64,000 bases of DNA, from NCBI RefSeq assembly GCF_004366355.1, contig NZ_SODV01000002.1:2024768-2088767 (forward strand). Reading direction: 5' to 3'. How positions within the stretch are numbered: the first letter of the stretch is position 1; each line of letters opens with the position of its first letter. Of this stretch, positions 44,809 to 53,624 are shown one piece after another. The notes beneath the pieces were generated by a model. The model did no database searches. It was given only the letters and a program-made list of their open reading frames with translations, and was not told where the DNA came from. The translations under genes were made by a program, and so were the position numbers. This DNA is from Dinghuibacter silviterrae (GTDB taxonomy: Bacteria; Bacteroidota; Bacteroidia; Chitinophagales; Chitinophagaceae).

Positions 44809-47034
44809 ATGCAAAAATGGCTTAAGTCTATGTTTAGTAAGAAAAGTGTACCCATTATCCTAGTGTTGCTTGGTGTCGCAAGTGTATTGTACGCATTGAA
44901 GGTAAAATCCTTCGATAATCCCGCCTCCAAATACGAAAGGATATTGCAGACCGTCGGCGCTTTCCTCGAAGAAGGCCACTACAGCCCTCAACGCGTAGAC
45001 GACGCGTTTTCCGAAAAAGTGTTTGACAAATTCATCACGACCCTGGACGGGGATAAGGGCTACTTCCTGAAAAAGGACGTGGACTCCCTGAAAGGCCTGT
45101 ACGGGGATCGCATCGACGACGAGATGCATGGCGCGCCGCTGAAGTCGTTCTATGGCATCAGTACCGTCTACTCCCGCGACCTCGACCACGCCTCGCAGTT
45201 GTTCAAACAGATCCTGGCCCAGCCGTTTGACTTTTCCGTAAAGGAAGACGTCGATATGAATTACGATAAGATGTCGTTCGCCTCTTCCGACGCCGATCTC
45301 TACGACCGCTGGCGGAAGCGGCTGAAATACCTGGTTTTGGAACGGTATGTTGACCTGACGGAGGCCCGCGACAAGGAGAAGGAAGCCCGCGACAAGGGGA
45401 AGAGCAAAGATACCACCACCCTCAAGACCGACGTCCAGCTCGAAGCCCAGGCCCGGCTCGCGATCTACAAAATCATGGACCGGAATTTTACCCGTCTGAA
45501 AACACAGGAAACGGAAGACGCACAGTTCGACGGCATGGTCAACTGCATCACGAACACGATGGATCCCCATACCGACTTTTTCCCCCCCGTCGAGCGCCGT
45601 TCGTTTAACGAGTTGATGAGCGGTCACTTTTACGGTATCGGCGCCTCCCTCGAAGAGGATGACGCCGGGAACATAAAAATCGCCACCCTGGTAGCGGGTA
45701 GCCCTGCCTGGAAGTCCGGTCAGATCGCCGCAGGGGACATTATCCTCAAAGTAGCCCAGGGGAATGACTCCGCCCAGGACCTCACCGGGTACGCCCGCGA
45801 GGACGCTGTCAAGATCATCCGGGGCAGCAAGGGCAGCGTTGTCAAACTCACCATCAAAAAAGCCGACGGCAGCACCAAGGTGGTTGCCCTTATCCGGGAC
45901 GAAATCCTCGTGGAAGATACTTTTGCCCGCAGCGCCACCATCAACGACAATGGACGCAAGCTGGGCTACATCTACCTGCCGGTTTTCTATGCCGACTTTG
46001 ACCATAGGGACGGGGCCCGTTGTTCCGTGGACGTGGCCAAAGAAGTAGAGAAGCTCAAGGAAGAAAAGGTAGACGGGATCATCATCGACCTCCGCGGTAA
46101 CGGGGGCGGCTCGCTGATGGACGTCGTCAATATGGTTGGCCTGTTTGTCAAATCCGGTCCTGTTGTCCAGGTCCGGGGCAGGGGAGACGCCCAGCCCTCC
46201 GTGATGAGGGACAATGACCAGGGTGTGCTGTATAGCGGTCCCCTCGCCGTCCTTGTCAACAGCAACAGTGCCTCTGCTTCCGAAATCTTTGCCGCCGCCA
46301 TCCAGGACTACCACCGCGGGCTGATCATCGGCAGCGATACGTATGGAAAAGGCACCGTGCAAAGGGAAATCGAGCTCGATCCCCGGATCACCGGGAACTG
46401 GCCGAAAGACTCCGTCGCCGACCTCGGTTCTATCAAACTGACTCTTCAGAAGTTCTATCGCATCAGCGGCGGATCCACCCAGTTAAAGGGTGTCACCCCC
46501 GACGTGGCTATACCCGACCAAATGGAGTACCTCAAGGACCGCGAACGGGACAACCCCGACGCCCTGAAATGGGATGAGATCTCCAAGGCCGAATACGAAC
46601 CGTGGAGGCCCGGGTACGACCCCGTGCTGATCCGTAAGGAAAGTGAAGAGCGCGTAGACCGCAATCCTTCCTTCCAGACCATTTCCAAGGACGCCCGCTG
46701 GCTGGCCGACCAGGACGACAAACGCTATCCCCTGGAGATGACCGCCTACAAGGACGAGAAGACCCAGATGCAAAAGATCTACCAGGAGTTGGAAAAGGTG
46801 CAGAAGCTGCCCTCACCCCTGGACATGACCCTGATGCCGATGCCCTCCTCGATCGGCGGCGCCCAGGATACCACCTCCGGCAAGGGCGCCATCCTGGCCG
46901 GCAGGAACCAGATGTTCCTCAACAGCTTTAAAAACGACCTGGAGCTCGGCGAATCCGTACATATCGTGGGAGATATGATCAAGCAGGGGAACCTTGCTTC
47001 GGGGAAGGTCAATTTCAACAACCAGCAGCAATAG
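44809..47034 (+). CDS. prc: Large S41 tail-specific protease (Prc type)
   Basis: 741 residues from ATG 44809; a TTG upstream in frame is less likely. An N-terminal membrane anchor (about 12-30, VPIILVLLGVASVLYAL) places it in the periplasm. A helical N-domain of about 230 residues precedes the PDZ domain (GHFYGIGASLEEDDAGNIKIATLVAGSPAWKSG, about 270-300) and the S41 core: DLRGNGGGSLMDVV, catalytic Ser489 in NSASASEIFAAAIQDY and Lys514 in YGKGTVQ, 25 residues apart. A C-terminal helical domain follows (DUF3340-like). It degrades proteins with exposed nonpolar C-termini. It is the larger of two S41 proteases in the window. Confidence 0.94.
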   Translation: MQKWLKSMFSKKSVPIILVLLGVASVLYALKVKSFDNPASKYERILQTVGAFLEEGHYSPQRVDDAFSEKVFDKFITTLDGDKGYFLKKDVDSLKGLYGDRIDDEMHGAPLKSFYGISTVYSRDLDHASQLFKQILAQPFDFSVKEDVDMNYDKMSFASSDADLYDRWRKRLKYLVLERYVDLTEARDKEKEARDKGKSKDTTTLKTDVQLEAQARLAIYKIMDRNFTRLKTQETEDAQFDGMVNCITNTMDPHTDFFPPVERRSFNELMSGHFYGIGASLEEDDAGNIKIATLVAGSPAWKSGQIAAGDIILKVAQGNDSAQDLTGYAREDAVKIIRGSKGSVVKLTIKKADGSTKVVALIRDEILVEDTFARSATINDNGRKLGYIYLPVFYADFDHRDGARCSVDVAKEVEKLKEEKVDGIIIDLRGNGGGSLMDVVNMVGLFVKSGPVVQVRGRGDAQPSVMRDNDQGVLYSGPLAVLVNSNSASASEIFAAAIQDYHRGLIIGSDTYGKGTVQREIELDPRITGNWPKDSVADLGSIKLTLQKFYRISGGSTQLKGVTPDVAIPDQMEYLKDRERDNPDALKWDEISKAEYEPWRPGYDPVLIRKESEERVDRNPSFQTISKDARWLADQDDKRYPLEMTAYKDEKTQMQKIYQELEKVQKLPSPLDMTLMPMPSSIGGAQDTTSGKGAILAGRNQMFLNSFKNDLELGESVHIVGDMIKQGNLASGKVNFNNQQQ

Positions 47035-47051
47035 ACAACCAGCTATAGTGG

Positions 47052-47085
47052 AAGGGGCCCTGCGCATGTCGCGGGGCCCTTTCGT
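47052..47085 (+). terminator. Probable terminator after the Prc-type protease
   Basis: AAGGG (47052-47056) pairs with CCCTT (47077-47081), CCC with GGG and GCG with CGC inside, around a CATGT loop with one G-G mismatch. The following T content is low (TTTCGTTTG). It is plausible but weaker than the others here. Confidence 0.4.
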
Positions 47086-47156
47086 TTGTGGCCCGCGCTA
47101 CGCGCGCGGCCGCCGCGCGAGCGGTCCTCCGGCGGGGCGGGCGCCGCCCGGCGCCT

Positions 47157-48173
47157 TTACAGCCCCGCCAAGACTCCTTGCACGGCGCTCAGCATCTCCG
47201 GCGTAAAATCGAGATGGGTCACCATACGGACCTGCGTGGGCGCAATAGCCACTGCGAGGATATCATGTTTGCGCAAAGTTTCTGACAGACCGGCGGCCGT
47301 ATACCGCCCTTTAACTGTAAAAATGACAATATTCGTCTCCACGGGAAGGATGTCCGCTACGAAGTCTTTGCCCTTCAAGGCGTCCGCCAGTGCCTTTGCG
47401 TGTTTGTGGTCTTCTTCGAGCCGCGTGACGTGGTGGTCCAGGGCATATAAACCCGCCGCCGCGAGGTATCCTGCCTGACGCATCCCGCCCCCAAACACCT
47501 TGCGGATGCGGCGGGCGCGGTCGATGTCTTTTTTGCGGCCGACCAACACGCTTCCGACCGGGCAGCCCAGACCCTTGCTCAGGCAGATGGAAATAGAGTC
47601 GAAAACTTCACCGTATTGTTTGGGCGTTTCTTTCTTGTGAATCAGTGCGTTATAAATCCTCGCGCCGTCCAGGTGGAGGACAAGGCCGTGCCGGTTACAG
47701 ACCTCCCGGATGGCCACGATCGAGGCCCAGTCGTAACAACTGCCGCCGCCGCGGTTGGCCGTGTTTTCCAGGCAAACGAGACGGGTAGGGGCCTTGTGGA
47801 CGTCGTCGGGATTGATCGCCTCTTCCACCTGGAGGGCATTGATCTGTCCGCGAATGCCATCGATGGCACGCACCTGGCAGCCGGAATTAAAGGCAATACC
47901 GCCTCCTTCGTAGATATAGACGTGCGCCGATCTGTCGCAAATTACCTCGTCCGCAGGCTGGGTATGCATTTTGATAGCTATCTGGTTGGTCATGGTTCCG
48001 GACGGGCAAAAAAGCCCGGCCTCCATGCCAAACTCGGCTGCCAGACGGGTTTCCAGCTCGGTTACGGTGGAATCCTCACGGAACACATCGTCCCCGACTT
48101 TGGCCTGAAACATGGCGGTGAGCATGGCTTCGGTGGGTTTGGTGACGGTGTCGGAACGAAGGTCGATCGGCAT
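47157..48173 (-). CDS. ltaE: Low-specificity L-threonine aldolase
   Basis: PLP enzyme that splits L-threonine or allo-threonine into glycine and acetaldehyde, 338 residues. [16 protein letters not shown] (3-18), a [15 protein letters not shown] segment and [16 protein letters not shown] with the PLP-binding lysine (about residue 197) are all typical. An [11 protein letters not shown] segment near 165 positions the cofactor. The ATG at 48173 (MPIDLRSDT) is chosen over one 7 codons upstream because the family starts there. It is divergent from the sigma factor gene. Confidence 0.95.
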   Translation of the reverse strand: MPIDLRSDTVTKPTEAMLTAMFQAKVGDDVFREDSTVTELETRLAAEFGMEAGLFCPSGTMTNQIAIKMHTQPADEVICDRSAHVYIYEGGGIAFNSGCQVRAIDGIRGQINALQVEEAINPDDVHKAPTRLVCLENTANRGGGSCYDWASIVAIREVCNRHGLVLHLDGARIYNALIHKKETPKQYGEVFDSISICLSKGLGCPVGSVLVGRKKDIDRARRIRKVFGGGMRQAGYLAAAGLYALDHHVTRLEEDHKHAKALADALKGKDFVADILPVETNIVIFTVKGRYTAAGLSETLRKHDILAVAIAPTQVRMVTHLDFTPEMLSAVQGVLAGL

Positions 48174-48292
48174 AAAAATCGTTTTAGTACGCAATGTAGC
48201 GAATACGGGTCTTTCAGGCTATCCCAAACAGCTGTTAGTGAAAGTTTTGGTAAAACTACCGATCACGGCTATGAAATTCCGGTGTTGCGACG

Positions 48293-48300
48293 TATCTTTG
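48293..48300 (+). promoter_or_regulatory. -7 box of the sigma factor gene
   Basis: TATCTTTG is a perfect -7 box, 66 bases before the ATG of the sigma factor gene. No TTTG occurs at the proper distance upstream, so only this half is supported. Confidence 0.45.
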
Positions 48301-48366
48301 CAGATAGTTTTTTTTGATTCCAATCATTTTGTGAAAACCATTGCATTGTAAGGCTAATTTTATCAT

Positions 48367-49224
48367 ATGAGGCAACTGAAGATTGCAACACAAATTACCA
48401 ATCGTGATTCCCAGGCGGTTGAGAAGTACTTGCAGGAGATTTCCAAGATCCCGATGATCACTCCGGAAGAAGAAACAGTGCTGGCACAACGCATCAAAAT
48501 GAGCGATCAGAGAGCGTTGGACAAGCTGGTGCAGGCTAACCTGCGTTTCGTCGTCTCCGTAGCGAAGCAGTACCAACACCAGGGGCTATCACTTAGTGAC
48601 CTCATCAATGAAGGTAATCTGGGTCTGATTAAAGCAGCCCAGCGTTTTGACGAAACCAAAGGTTTCAAGTTCATTTCATACGCGGTATGGTGGATCCGCC
48701 AGTCCATCCTGCAGGCGTTGGCAGAGCAAGGACGGCTTGTCCGCCTGCCTCAAAACAAAATTGGCACGTATAACAAAGCCAACAAAGCCTACATGGCCTT
48801 CGAGCAAGAGCACGAGCGCGAGCCAAGTACGGAAGAGTTGGCCGAGATCCTCGAAATGAGCGAAACGGAGATCAACAACATCTTCCAAAGCAACACCCGC
48901 CACACCTCTCTCGATGCCCCCGTGCACGAGGCCGAGGATGTAGCCATGGGTGACCTGCTGGAAGGTGGGGACTCGACCGATGAGGACGTCATGCACGATT
49001 CTCTCCGCGCCGAGATCCGCCGGGTACTGAAATCCCTCAGCCCCCGGGAAGCAGAGATCGTCAACGCTTACTTTGGCCTGGACGGTGAAAACGGTGTGAC
49101 CATCGAACAGATCGGTCAGAAGTACGACCTCACCAAGGAACGCATCCGCCAGATCAAAGAGCGCGCGATCAAACGCCTCCAAAAGGCCCGCTACAGCAGC
49201 TCGCTGAAAGCATACTTAGGGTAG
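48367..49224 (+). CDS. rpoD: Primary sigma factor of the Bacteroidota type
   Basis: 285 residues, far shorter than E. coli RpoD (613), because region 1.1 and the non-conserved region are absent, as in Bacteroidota primary sigma factors. Region 1.2 (DSQAVEKYLQEISKIPMITPEEE), region 2 (LVQANLRFVVSVAKQYQHQGLSLSDLINEGNLGLIKAAQRFDETKGFKFISYAVWWIRQSI) and region 4 with helix-turn-helix VTIEQIGQKYDLTKERIRQIKERAIKRL are all complete. It directs the promoters of the TTTG/TAnnTTTG type seen here. A strong terminator follows the stop by 15 bp. Confidence 0.96.
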   Translation: MRQLKIATQITNRDSQAVEKYLQEISKIPMITPEEETVLAQRIKMSDQRALDKLVQANLRFVVSVAKQYQHQGLSLSDLINEGNLGLIKAAQRFDETKGFKFISYAVWWIRQSILQALAEQGRLVRLPQNKIGTYNKANKAYMAFEQEHEREPSTEELAEILEMSETEINNIFQSNTRHTSLDAPVHEAEDVAMGDLLEGGDSTDEDVMHDSLRAEIRRVLKSLSPREAEIVNAYFGLDGENGVTIEQIGQKYDLTKERIRQIKERAIKRLQKARYSSSLKAYLG

Positions 49225-49239
49225 TCTCTACGATACGTC

Positions 49240-49267
49240 AAAAAGCCGCCCCCAGGGGCGGCTTTTT
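49240..49267 (+). terminator. Terminator after the sigma factor gene
   Basis: AAAAAGCCGCCC and GGGCGGCTTTTT form a long perfect stem around a short loop (49252-49255), ending in five T. The A-run and T-run make it symmetric. The T-run is part of the next gene's -33 element. Confidence 0.9.
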
Positions 49268-49295
49268 GTTTTTGTACGCCGCCGCCGTACATTTG
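49265..49295 (+). promoter_or_regulatory. Promoter of trxB overlapping the preceding terminator
   Basis: TTTG (49265-49268), a 19-base spacer and TACATTTG (49288-49295) match the consensus in both boxes. The -33 TTTG starts in the last T of the terminator stem. Transcription would begin about 49302, leaving only a few bases before the ATG at 49309. Confidence 0.7.
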
Positions 49296-49308
49296 CCCCT
49301 TCAATTCC

Positions 49309-50259
49309 ATGCACATGGCACAAGAGATAGAGCACGTACATTGTCTGATCATAGGCTCCGGCCCCGCCGGTTATACCGCCGCGATCTATGCGGCCCGGGC
49401 AAACCTCAAGCCCGTTTTGTACCAGGGTATACAGCCCGGAGGGCAGTTGACCATTACCACGGAGGTCGAGAATTATCCCGGCTACCCCTCCGGTATCCAG
49501 GGTCCGGAAATGATGATTGACTTTGAAAAGCAGGCATCGCGCATGGGCGCGGATATACGCTTTGGGATGGCCACGAAAGTGGACTTTTCCGGCAAACCGT
49601 ATAAGGTGGAAATTGACGAGGAAAAGTGGATCAGCGCAGACGCCGTCATCGTCTCGACCGGCGCCAGCGCCAAGTGGCTGGGCCTGGAAAGCGAACAGCG
49701 GCTCAACGGTTTTGGGGTAAGCGCCTGCGCGGTTTGCGACGGCTTTTTCTTCAAGGGCAAAGAAGTCGCCATCGTAGGCGCGGGGGACACCGCCTGTGAG
49801 GAAGCGCTCTACCTGTCCAAGCTGTGCACCAACGTGCACATGATCGTCCGCAAGGGTGAAATGCGCGCCTCCAAGGTCATGCAGGAACGTGTCCAGAAGA
49901 CGTCAAACATCATGGTCTATTGGCATTCCGAAACCGCCGAAGTGGTGGGGGGCAACAAGGTCGAGGCCGTACGCATCCGCAACACCCAGACCGGCAAGGA
50001 AGAAACCGTTCCGGTCAGTGCCTTTTTCGTAGCCATCGGCCACGAGCCGAATTCCAATATATTCAAAAGCTGGCTGGACATGGACGGCCAGGGATATATC
50101 CAAACGGTCCCGGGTACCAGCAAAACGAACCTGGAAGGGATTTTTGCCGCCGGTGACGTTCAGGATAAAATCTACCGCCAGGCGGTAACGGCTGCGGGCA
50201 GCGGGTGTATGGCTGCGCTGGACGCGGAGCGGTACCTGTCCGCGGCGGGTCTGCACTAG
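49309..50259 (+). CDS. trxB: Thioredoxin reductase
   Basis: NADPH-dependent flavoenzyme that reduces thioredoxin, 316 residues. GSGPAGYTAAIYAAR (about 17-31) binds FAD, the redox pair Cys140-Ala-Val-Cys143 is intact, VGAGDTACEEALYLS binds NADPH, and FAAGDVQDKIYRQAVTAAGSGCMAA is the C-terminal FAD motif. Translation may begin at the ATG of 49309 or the one 2 codons later. The promoter overlaps the sigma factor terminator, and the short leader suggests a nearly leaderless mRNA. Confidence 0.96.
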   Translation: MHMAQEIEHVHCLIIGSGPAGYTAAIYAARANLKPVLYQGIQPGGQLTITTEVENYPGYPSGIQGPEMMIDFEKQASRMGADIRFGMATKVDFSGKPYKVEIDEEKWISADAVIVSTGASAKWLGLESEQRLNGFGVSACAVCDGFFFKGKEVAIVGAGDTACEEALYLSKLCTNVHMIVRKGEMRASKVMQERVQKTSNIMVYWHSETAEVVGGNKVEAVRIRNTQTGKEETVPVSAFFVAIGHEPNSNIFKSWLDMDGQGYIQTVPGTSKTNLEGIFAAGDVQDKIYRQAVTAAGSGCMAALDAERYLSAAGLH

Positions 50260-50295
50260 AATGCGGCCGCCCGCCGCCCTCTAAAACTTCGACAG

Positions 50296-50646
50296 ATGAC
50301 GATCCACCTCGAAAACCTGCGCTTCTACGGCTATCACGGCTTGTACGTCCATGAGCAAAAACTGGGGGCCTGGTTCGAGCTGGACGTCAGCCTGGAATGG
50401 CCCGATCCGGACCGCCCCATCCGCCACCTCCACGAGACCGTCAACTACGTTGCCGTCTATGACCTGGTCAAGGCCAGGATGGCGCTCCCTGAAGAGCTCC
50501 TGGAAACGCTGGCCATGGAGATGGCGCACCTGCTCAAGGATCATTTTCCGCAATTGTCCGGCGTCGGTATACGCGTGACGAAGATCAATCCGCCTTTGCT
50601 CAACTTTCAGGGGACGGTTGCGGTTGAATACCGCAAAAGTTTCTAA
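50296..50646 (+). CDS. folB: Dihydroneopterin aldolase
   Basis: Folate pathway enzyme that splits dihydroneopterin, 116 residues, a normal length. LENLRFYGYHGLYVHEQKLGAWFELDVSLE (about 5-34) with the YGYHGLYVHE signature, and ETVNYVAVYDLV carry the substrate-binding residues. The C-terminal INPPLLNFQGTVAVEYRKSF is the usual end with the conserved Pro and the beta strand. It follows trxB by 36 bp and precedes the TPR gene by 8 bp. Confidence 0.93.
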   Translation: MTIHLENLRFYGYHGLYVHEQKLGAWFELDVSLEWPDPDRPIRHLHETVNYVAVYDLVKARMALPEELLETLAMEMAHLLKDHFPQLSGVGIRVTKINPPLLNFQGTVAVEYRKSF

Positions 50647-50654
50647 ATTGGGGC

Positions 50655-51413
50655 ATGCGATCATTTTCCAAATACCTATGGATCGGCCTCCTTTTCGTGG
50701 GGAGCGCCCTGCATGCCCAAACCGCCAGTGACATCACCGCCGAAGGCGATCAGCTCGTCAAAAGCCTGAAAGAGGAGGACGCGTACAAAAAATACAAGGA
50801 CGCCCTCGTCATTCAGCCGGACAACCTCCACGCGCTGATCCAGTGTAGCTATATGGCCAGCCGCATCGGGAACCGGCAAGCCGACAAAAACAAGGCGCGA
50901 GAATTCTTTACCGAGGCCCAGGACCTTGCCGGCCGCGCCTTAAAGGTGGACAGCACCTCTTCCGAGGCGTATCTGATGATGGCCATCGCTGAAGGCCGGT
51001 TGGCACAGACCGAAGGGGCCAGGAAAAAGGTGGAATACGGCCGGGACGTCAAGAACTATTGCGACAAGGCGATAAAGCTGGATCCCGGCAACTACCGGGC
51101 GTACCACCTGCTGGGCGTCTGGAACGTGGAGGCCGCCCACATGACCGGCCTGGAACGGACGAGCGCCAAAGTCCTGTACGGCGGCATTCCGGACGCAACG
51201 GTCAAGGAAGGCCTCCGCTGTTTTGAGAAGTGCCGGTCCATTTATCCCGGCTTTCTCCTGAATTACCTGGACATGGCCAAGGCCTACAAGGAAGACGACC
51301 AGAACGAAAAGGCCCTGGGCGCCCTCCAGACCCTTGTGCGCCTCCCCGTGCAGACCGAGGACGATCCCGCGATCAAGGCGGAGGGGAGGAAGATGCTGGA
51401 TGCGATGCAATAA
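50655..51413 (+). CDS. Periplasmic TPR protein of unknown function
   Basis: 252 residues with a signal peptide (MRSFSKYLWIGLLFVGSALHAQ). The mature part consists of helix pairs of TPR type (DQLVKSLKEEDAYKKYKDALVIQPDNLHALIQ, LAGRALKVDSTSSEAYLMMAIAEGRL, CDKAIKLDPGNYRAYHLLGVWN), about five repeats. Such proteins serve as scaffolds; no partner is known here. It is tightly placed between folB and the galactanase gene. Confidence 0.85.
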   Translation: MRSFSKYLWIGLLFVGSALHAQTASDITAEGDQLVKSLKEEDAYKKYKDALVIQPDNLHALIQCSYMASRIGNRQADKNKAREFFTEAQDLAGRALKVDSTSSEAYLMMAIAEGRLAQTEGARKKVEYGRDVKNYCDKAIKLDPGNYRAYHLLGVWNVEAAHMTGLERTSAKVLYGGIPDATVKEGLRCFEKCRSIYPGFLLNYLDMAKAYKEDDQNEKALGALQTLVRLPVQTEDDPAIKAEGRKMLDAMQ

Positions 51414-51419
51414 CCGCTT

Positions 51420-52433
51420 ATGATAAAGCTTTGCTGTGTGGTGGCCGCCTGCCTGCTGGCAGCCGGAACCACCCCGAAGGCGCCCGGCGCCCACCCAACG
51501 CTCGATCCCCATCCCCGGGTAGAGAAGGTATTGGGCGCCGACATTTCTTTCCTCCCCCAGTTGGAAGCCGAAGGCATGCATTTTTATGATCATGGCGTCC
51601 AAAAGGACGCCATCCGCCTTCTGAAGGACAACGGCTTCAATTACATCCGGCTCCGGATTTTTGTACACCCGGCCGCGGACAGCGGTTATTCCCCGAAGGG
51701 ATATTGTGGGCTGCACGACACAAAAAAGATGGCCCTTCGGATAAAAGCCGCCCACCTCAAGTTTCTCCTGGATTTCCACTACAGCGATACCTGGGCCGAC
51801 CCAGGCAAGCAATACAAACCCCACGCCTGGAGGGGATTGCCCGTAACCGCCGTGGCCGACTCCGTGGGCGCCTATACGCGGGCCGTCCTGGAGGCGCTCA
51901 AGGCCCAGGGTACCCTTCCCGACATGGTGCAGGTGGGGAACGAGATCAACCATGGACTGCTGTGGCCGGAAGGCGGGAGCGCCCACCTGGACACCCTTGC
52001 GGAATACCTCAGGGCCGGTATCGCCGCGGTCCGGGAAGTGGCCCCCAAGGCAAAGGTCATGCTGCACATCGCTTGTGGCGGTCAAAACGCCGAATCCCGG
52101 TATTTCCTCGACAATATGATCCGCCGGGGCGTTGTTTTCGACGTGATTGGAGAGTCGTACTACCCCCAATGGCATGGAAGCCTGGACGACCTCCGGAACA
52201 ACCTCACCGACCTGGAGACGCGTTACCACCAGGATGTCATCGTCGTGGAATATACCCAGCGCAAAAAAGAGGTCAACGACATTGAATTTGCCCTGAACGG
52301 CAAACACGAGCTGGGTACCTTTATCTGGGAACCCCTGAACACCTGGGAACAGTTTATCGATCGTAATGGACGGACCGTAGATTCCCTTATCGACATCTAT
52401 CCAACCGTTAAGAAAACTTATCATATCCCTTGA
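51420..52433 (+). CDS. Secreted endo-beta-1,4-galactanase, GH53
   Basis: Cleaves beta-1,4-galactan side chains of pectin (arabinogalactan I). 337 residues with a signal peptide (about 1-20). GADISFLPQLEAEG (about 40-53), NYIRLRIFVHP and LDFHYSDTWADPGKQ are GH53 barrel motifs. The acid/base Glu175 is in VQVGNEINHGLLWPEGG and the nucleophile Glu277 in VVEYTQ, both intact. It lies 6 bp behind the TPR gene and overlaps the FUSC-like gene by 4 bp (TTGA). It stands alone: no SusCD pair or other polysaccharide-utilisation gene surrounds it. Confidence 0.95.
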   Translation: MIKLCCVVAACLLAAGTTPKAPGAHPTLDPHPRVEKVLGADISFLPQLEAEGMHFYDHGVQKDAIRLLKDNGFNYIRLRIFVHPAADSGYSPKGYCGLHDTKKMALRIKAAHLKFLLDFHYSDTWADPGKQYKPHAWRGLPVTAVADSVGAYTRAVLEALKAQGTLPDMVQVGNEINHGLLWPEGGSAHLDTLAEYLRAGIAAVREVAPKAKVMLHIACGGQNAESRYFLDNMIRRGVVFDVIGESYYPQWHGSLDDLRNNLTDLETRYHQDVIVVEYTQRKKEVNDIEFALNGKHELGTFIWEPLNTWEQFIDRNGRTVDSLIDIYPTVKKTYHIP

Positions 52434-52930
52434 AATTCACCCGCAATTCCTTCCTTTACGTTTTCCGGATCATCCTGGGCTGTCTCATCTCCTGGTGGGC
52501 GCTGGCCTTGCTGCACATCGACCGGCGCGAGTGGGCGCTGATCACCGTGATCATCGTCTCCGAACCCGACTTTGAAAACCTCCGCAACAACACCATTTCG
52601 CGGGTCATCAATACCCTCGCCGGCTGTGCGGTGGGCCTGATTTTCCTGCTGTTGACGGGCGTGACCTTTTTGTCGATGATCCTGGGCGTGACCGCGTCCA
52701 TCCTTATCAGCACTTCATATCCCAGGTATCCAAGCAGTTGGAAACTTGCACCCGTTACCGTGGTCATCGTCATGGTGCCTTCCGTCATGTCGCAGGCCTC
52801 CTTGTCTAATGCGATCGTCGTGGCGCTCACCAGGGCGGGGGAGGTGCTTGTCGGCTGTGTGGTGGCCTTTCTCCTGGGGCTGATCTTTGCGCGGCTGCAC
52901 CGCTTGCGGATGCCGTTCCGGCGGCGCTAA
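52430..52930 (+). CDS. FUSC/aromatic-acid-exporter-like membrane protein
   Basis: 166 residues read from a TTG start that overlaps the galactanase stop (TTGA). Hydrophobic helices near 12-28, 36-46, 55-75 and 78-98, a GCLISWWALALLHIDRREWALITVIIVSEPDFENLRNNTISRVINTLAGCAVGLIFLLL pattern and a further pair of helices match the N-terminal membrane half of FUSC (fusaric acid resistance) proteins. It is much shorter than full FUSC transporters, which have two such halves and a soluble domain, so it may work as a multimer or be a reduced form. Substrate unknown. Confidence 0.8.
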   Translation: MKFTRNSFLYVFRIILGCLISWWALALLHIDRREWALITVIIVSEPDFENLRNNTISRVINTLAGCAVGLIFLLLTGVTFLSMILGVTASILISTSYPRYPSSWKLAPVTVVIVMVPSVMSQASLSNAIVVALTRAGEVLVGCVVAFLLGLIFARLHRLRMPFRRR

Positions 52931-53194
52931 CCCGCGCGCCGCACCAAACGCCGCCTGGCGCACCAATCGCCGCGCGCCGCCCCGAACGCCGCGCCGCGCA
53001 CTACACCGCCACGCCATGCTACACTACATCGCCACGTAATGCTGCACTACACCGAATCGCGCGTCCGCACAATCAATCATAACTTCCTCATTCAGAACGC
53101 TCATTCCTGTAGGGAATATCCTTCGGACCACTGATTAACTATTGTTTAGCACCCCCTTTGCGTACGGATAACACGTAGTCCCCGTTTGTCGTCC
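52931..53194. other. Non-coding interval before the first small RNA
   Basis: About 260 bp without a convincing gene. The first part (52931-52998) is very GC-rich with repeated CGCC and GCGC words, the middle holds 23-bp tandem repeats, and the rest is ordinary sequence. No promoter for a protein gene was found. Confidence 0.6.
52999..53062. repeat. 23-bp tandem repeat, two and a half copies
   Basis: CACTACACCGCCACGCCATG (first 20 bases of the unit at 52999-53021) recurs at 53022-53044 with two to three changes and begins again at 53045. It is part of the GC-rich interval behind the FUSC-like gene. Confidence 0.75.
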
Positions 53195-53202
53195 TATCTT
53201 TG
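53195..53202 (+). promoter_or_regulatory. -7 box of small RNA 1
   Basis: TATCTTTG, a perfect TAnnTTTG, ends 3 bases before the conserved 5' module. A -33 box with correct spacing is not evident. Confidence 0.5.
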
Positions 53203-53205
53203 TTC

Positions 53206-53263
53206 TCACAACGATTAGGTGTTATTCATAGGTTAGCAAACGGCCCGCTTTTCCAAGCGGGCC
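53206..53263 (+). repeat. Conserved 5' module, copy A
   Basis: A 32-base block (53206-53237) is identical to 53625-53656, followed by a 3-base linker (AAA) and a 23-base block (53241-53263) identical to 53661-53683. The second block is a hairpin: GGCCCGCTT, loop TTCC, AAGCGGGCC. No T-run follows, so the hairpin is not a terminator. Confidence 0.92.
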
Positions 53264-53543
53264 AACTTTAAAAAACCTTACCTCCTCCCGCCACTTTATT
53301 TGGAAACCGAATTACTCAGGATACAGCTTACTTTTGCGCCCGCAAGAGACATGAGAGAGTGCGCTATTCCAATATCCTTTACGTGTTTTTGTTGTGCTGC
53401 GGGGCATGGGGCCCCAGAGAAAAACCAATTTTTTTACTACCGTCTATGTCGACATAAAGGTGTTCCTGCCCGGGAAACGGGCGATTCTGTATTCTTGAAA
53501 AATCCCAAAATAAAATTCCCTCTCCAAAACGAGAGGGTTTTTT
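53209..53543 (+). ncRNA. Putative small RNA 1 (about 335 nt), family unknown
   Basis: Bounded by a perfect -7 box (53195-53202) and an intrinsic terminator (53518-53543). It begins with the conserved module shared with small RNA 2. The body contains further hairpins: GCGC arms around 53339, GGGGC-CATG-GGGCCCC near 53400-53415, the 12-bp palindrome TATGTCGACATA (53445-53456) and GCCCG-GGAAA-CGGGC (53468-53482). A possible 85-codon frame crosses it and runs through the terminator, which argues against protein coding. It does not resemble 6S RNA, tmRNA, SRP RNA or RNase P RNA as far as I can see. Ends are estimates. Confidence 0.6.
53518..53543 (+). terminator. Terminator of small RNA 1
   Basis: CCCTCTC (53518-53524), loop CAAAAC, GAGAGGG (53531-53537), then six T (53538-53543). 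Confidence 0.85.
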
Positions 53544-53613
53544 ATGCCAGTTATTAACGGCTCATTAATAGGCGGTTAGCTTTCAGATAACACCACAATG
53601 GGGAAACGTACTG

Positions 53614-53621
53614 TAACTTTG
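53614..53621 (+). promoter_or_regulatory. -7 box of small RNA 2
   Basis: TAACTTTG, a perfect TAnnTTTG in the same position relative to the conserved module as in copy A (3 bases before it). A matching -33 box is not seen. Confidence 0.5.
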
Positions 53622-53624
53622 TTA

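Noticed and set aside
52999-53062. CRISPR array
   Set aside because: Repeats are directly tandem without spacers and no cas genes are in the window.
53300-53557. 85-codon frame across small RNA 1
   Set aside because: It runs through the intrinsic terminator (53518-53543), has no Shine-Dalgarno or family features, and starts inside the RNA body.
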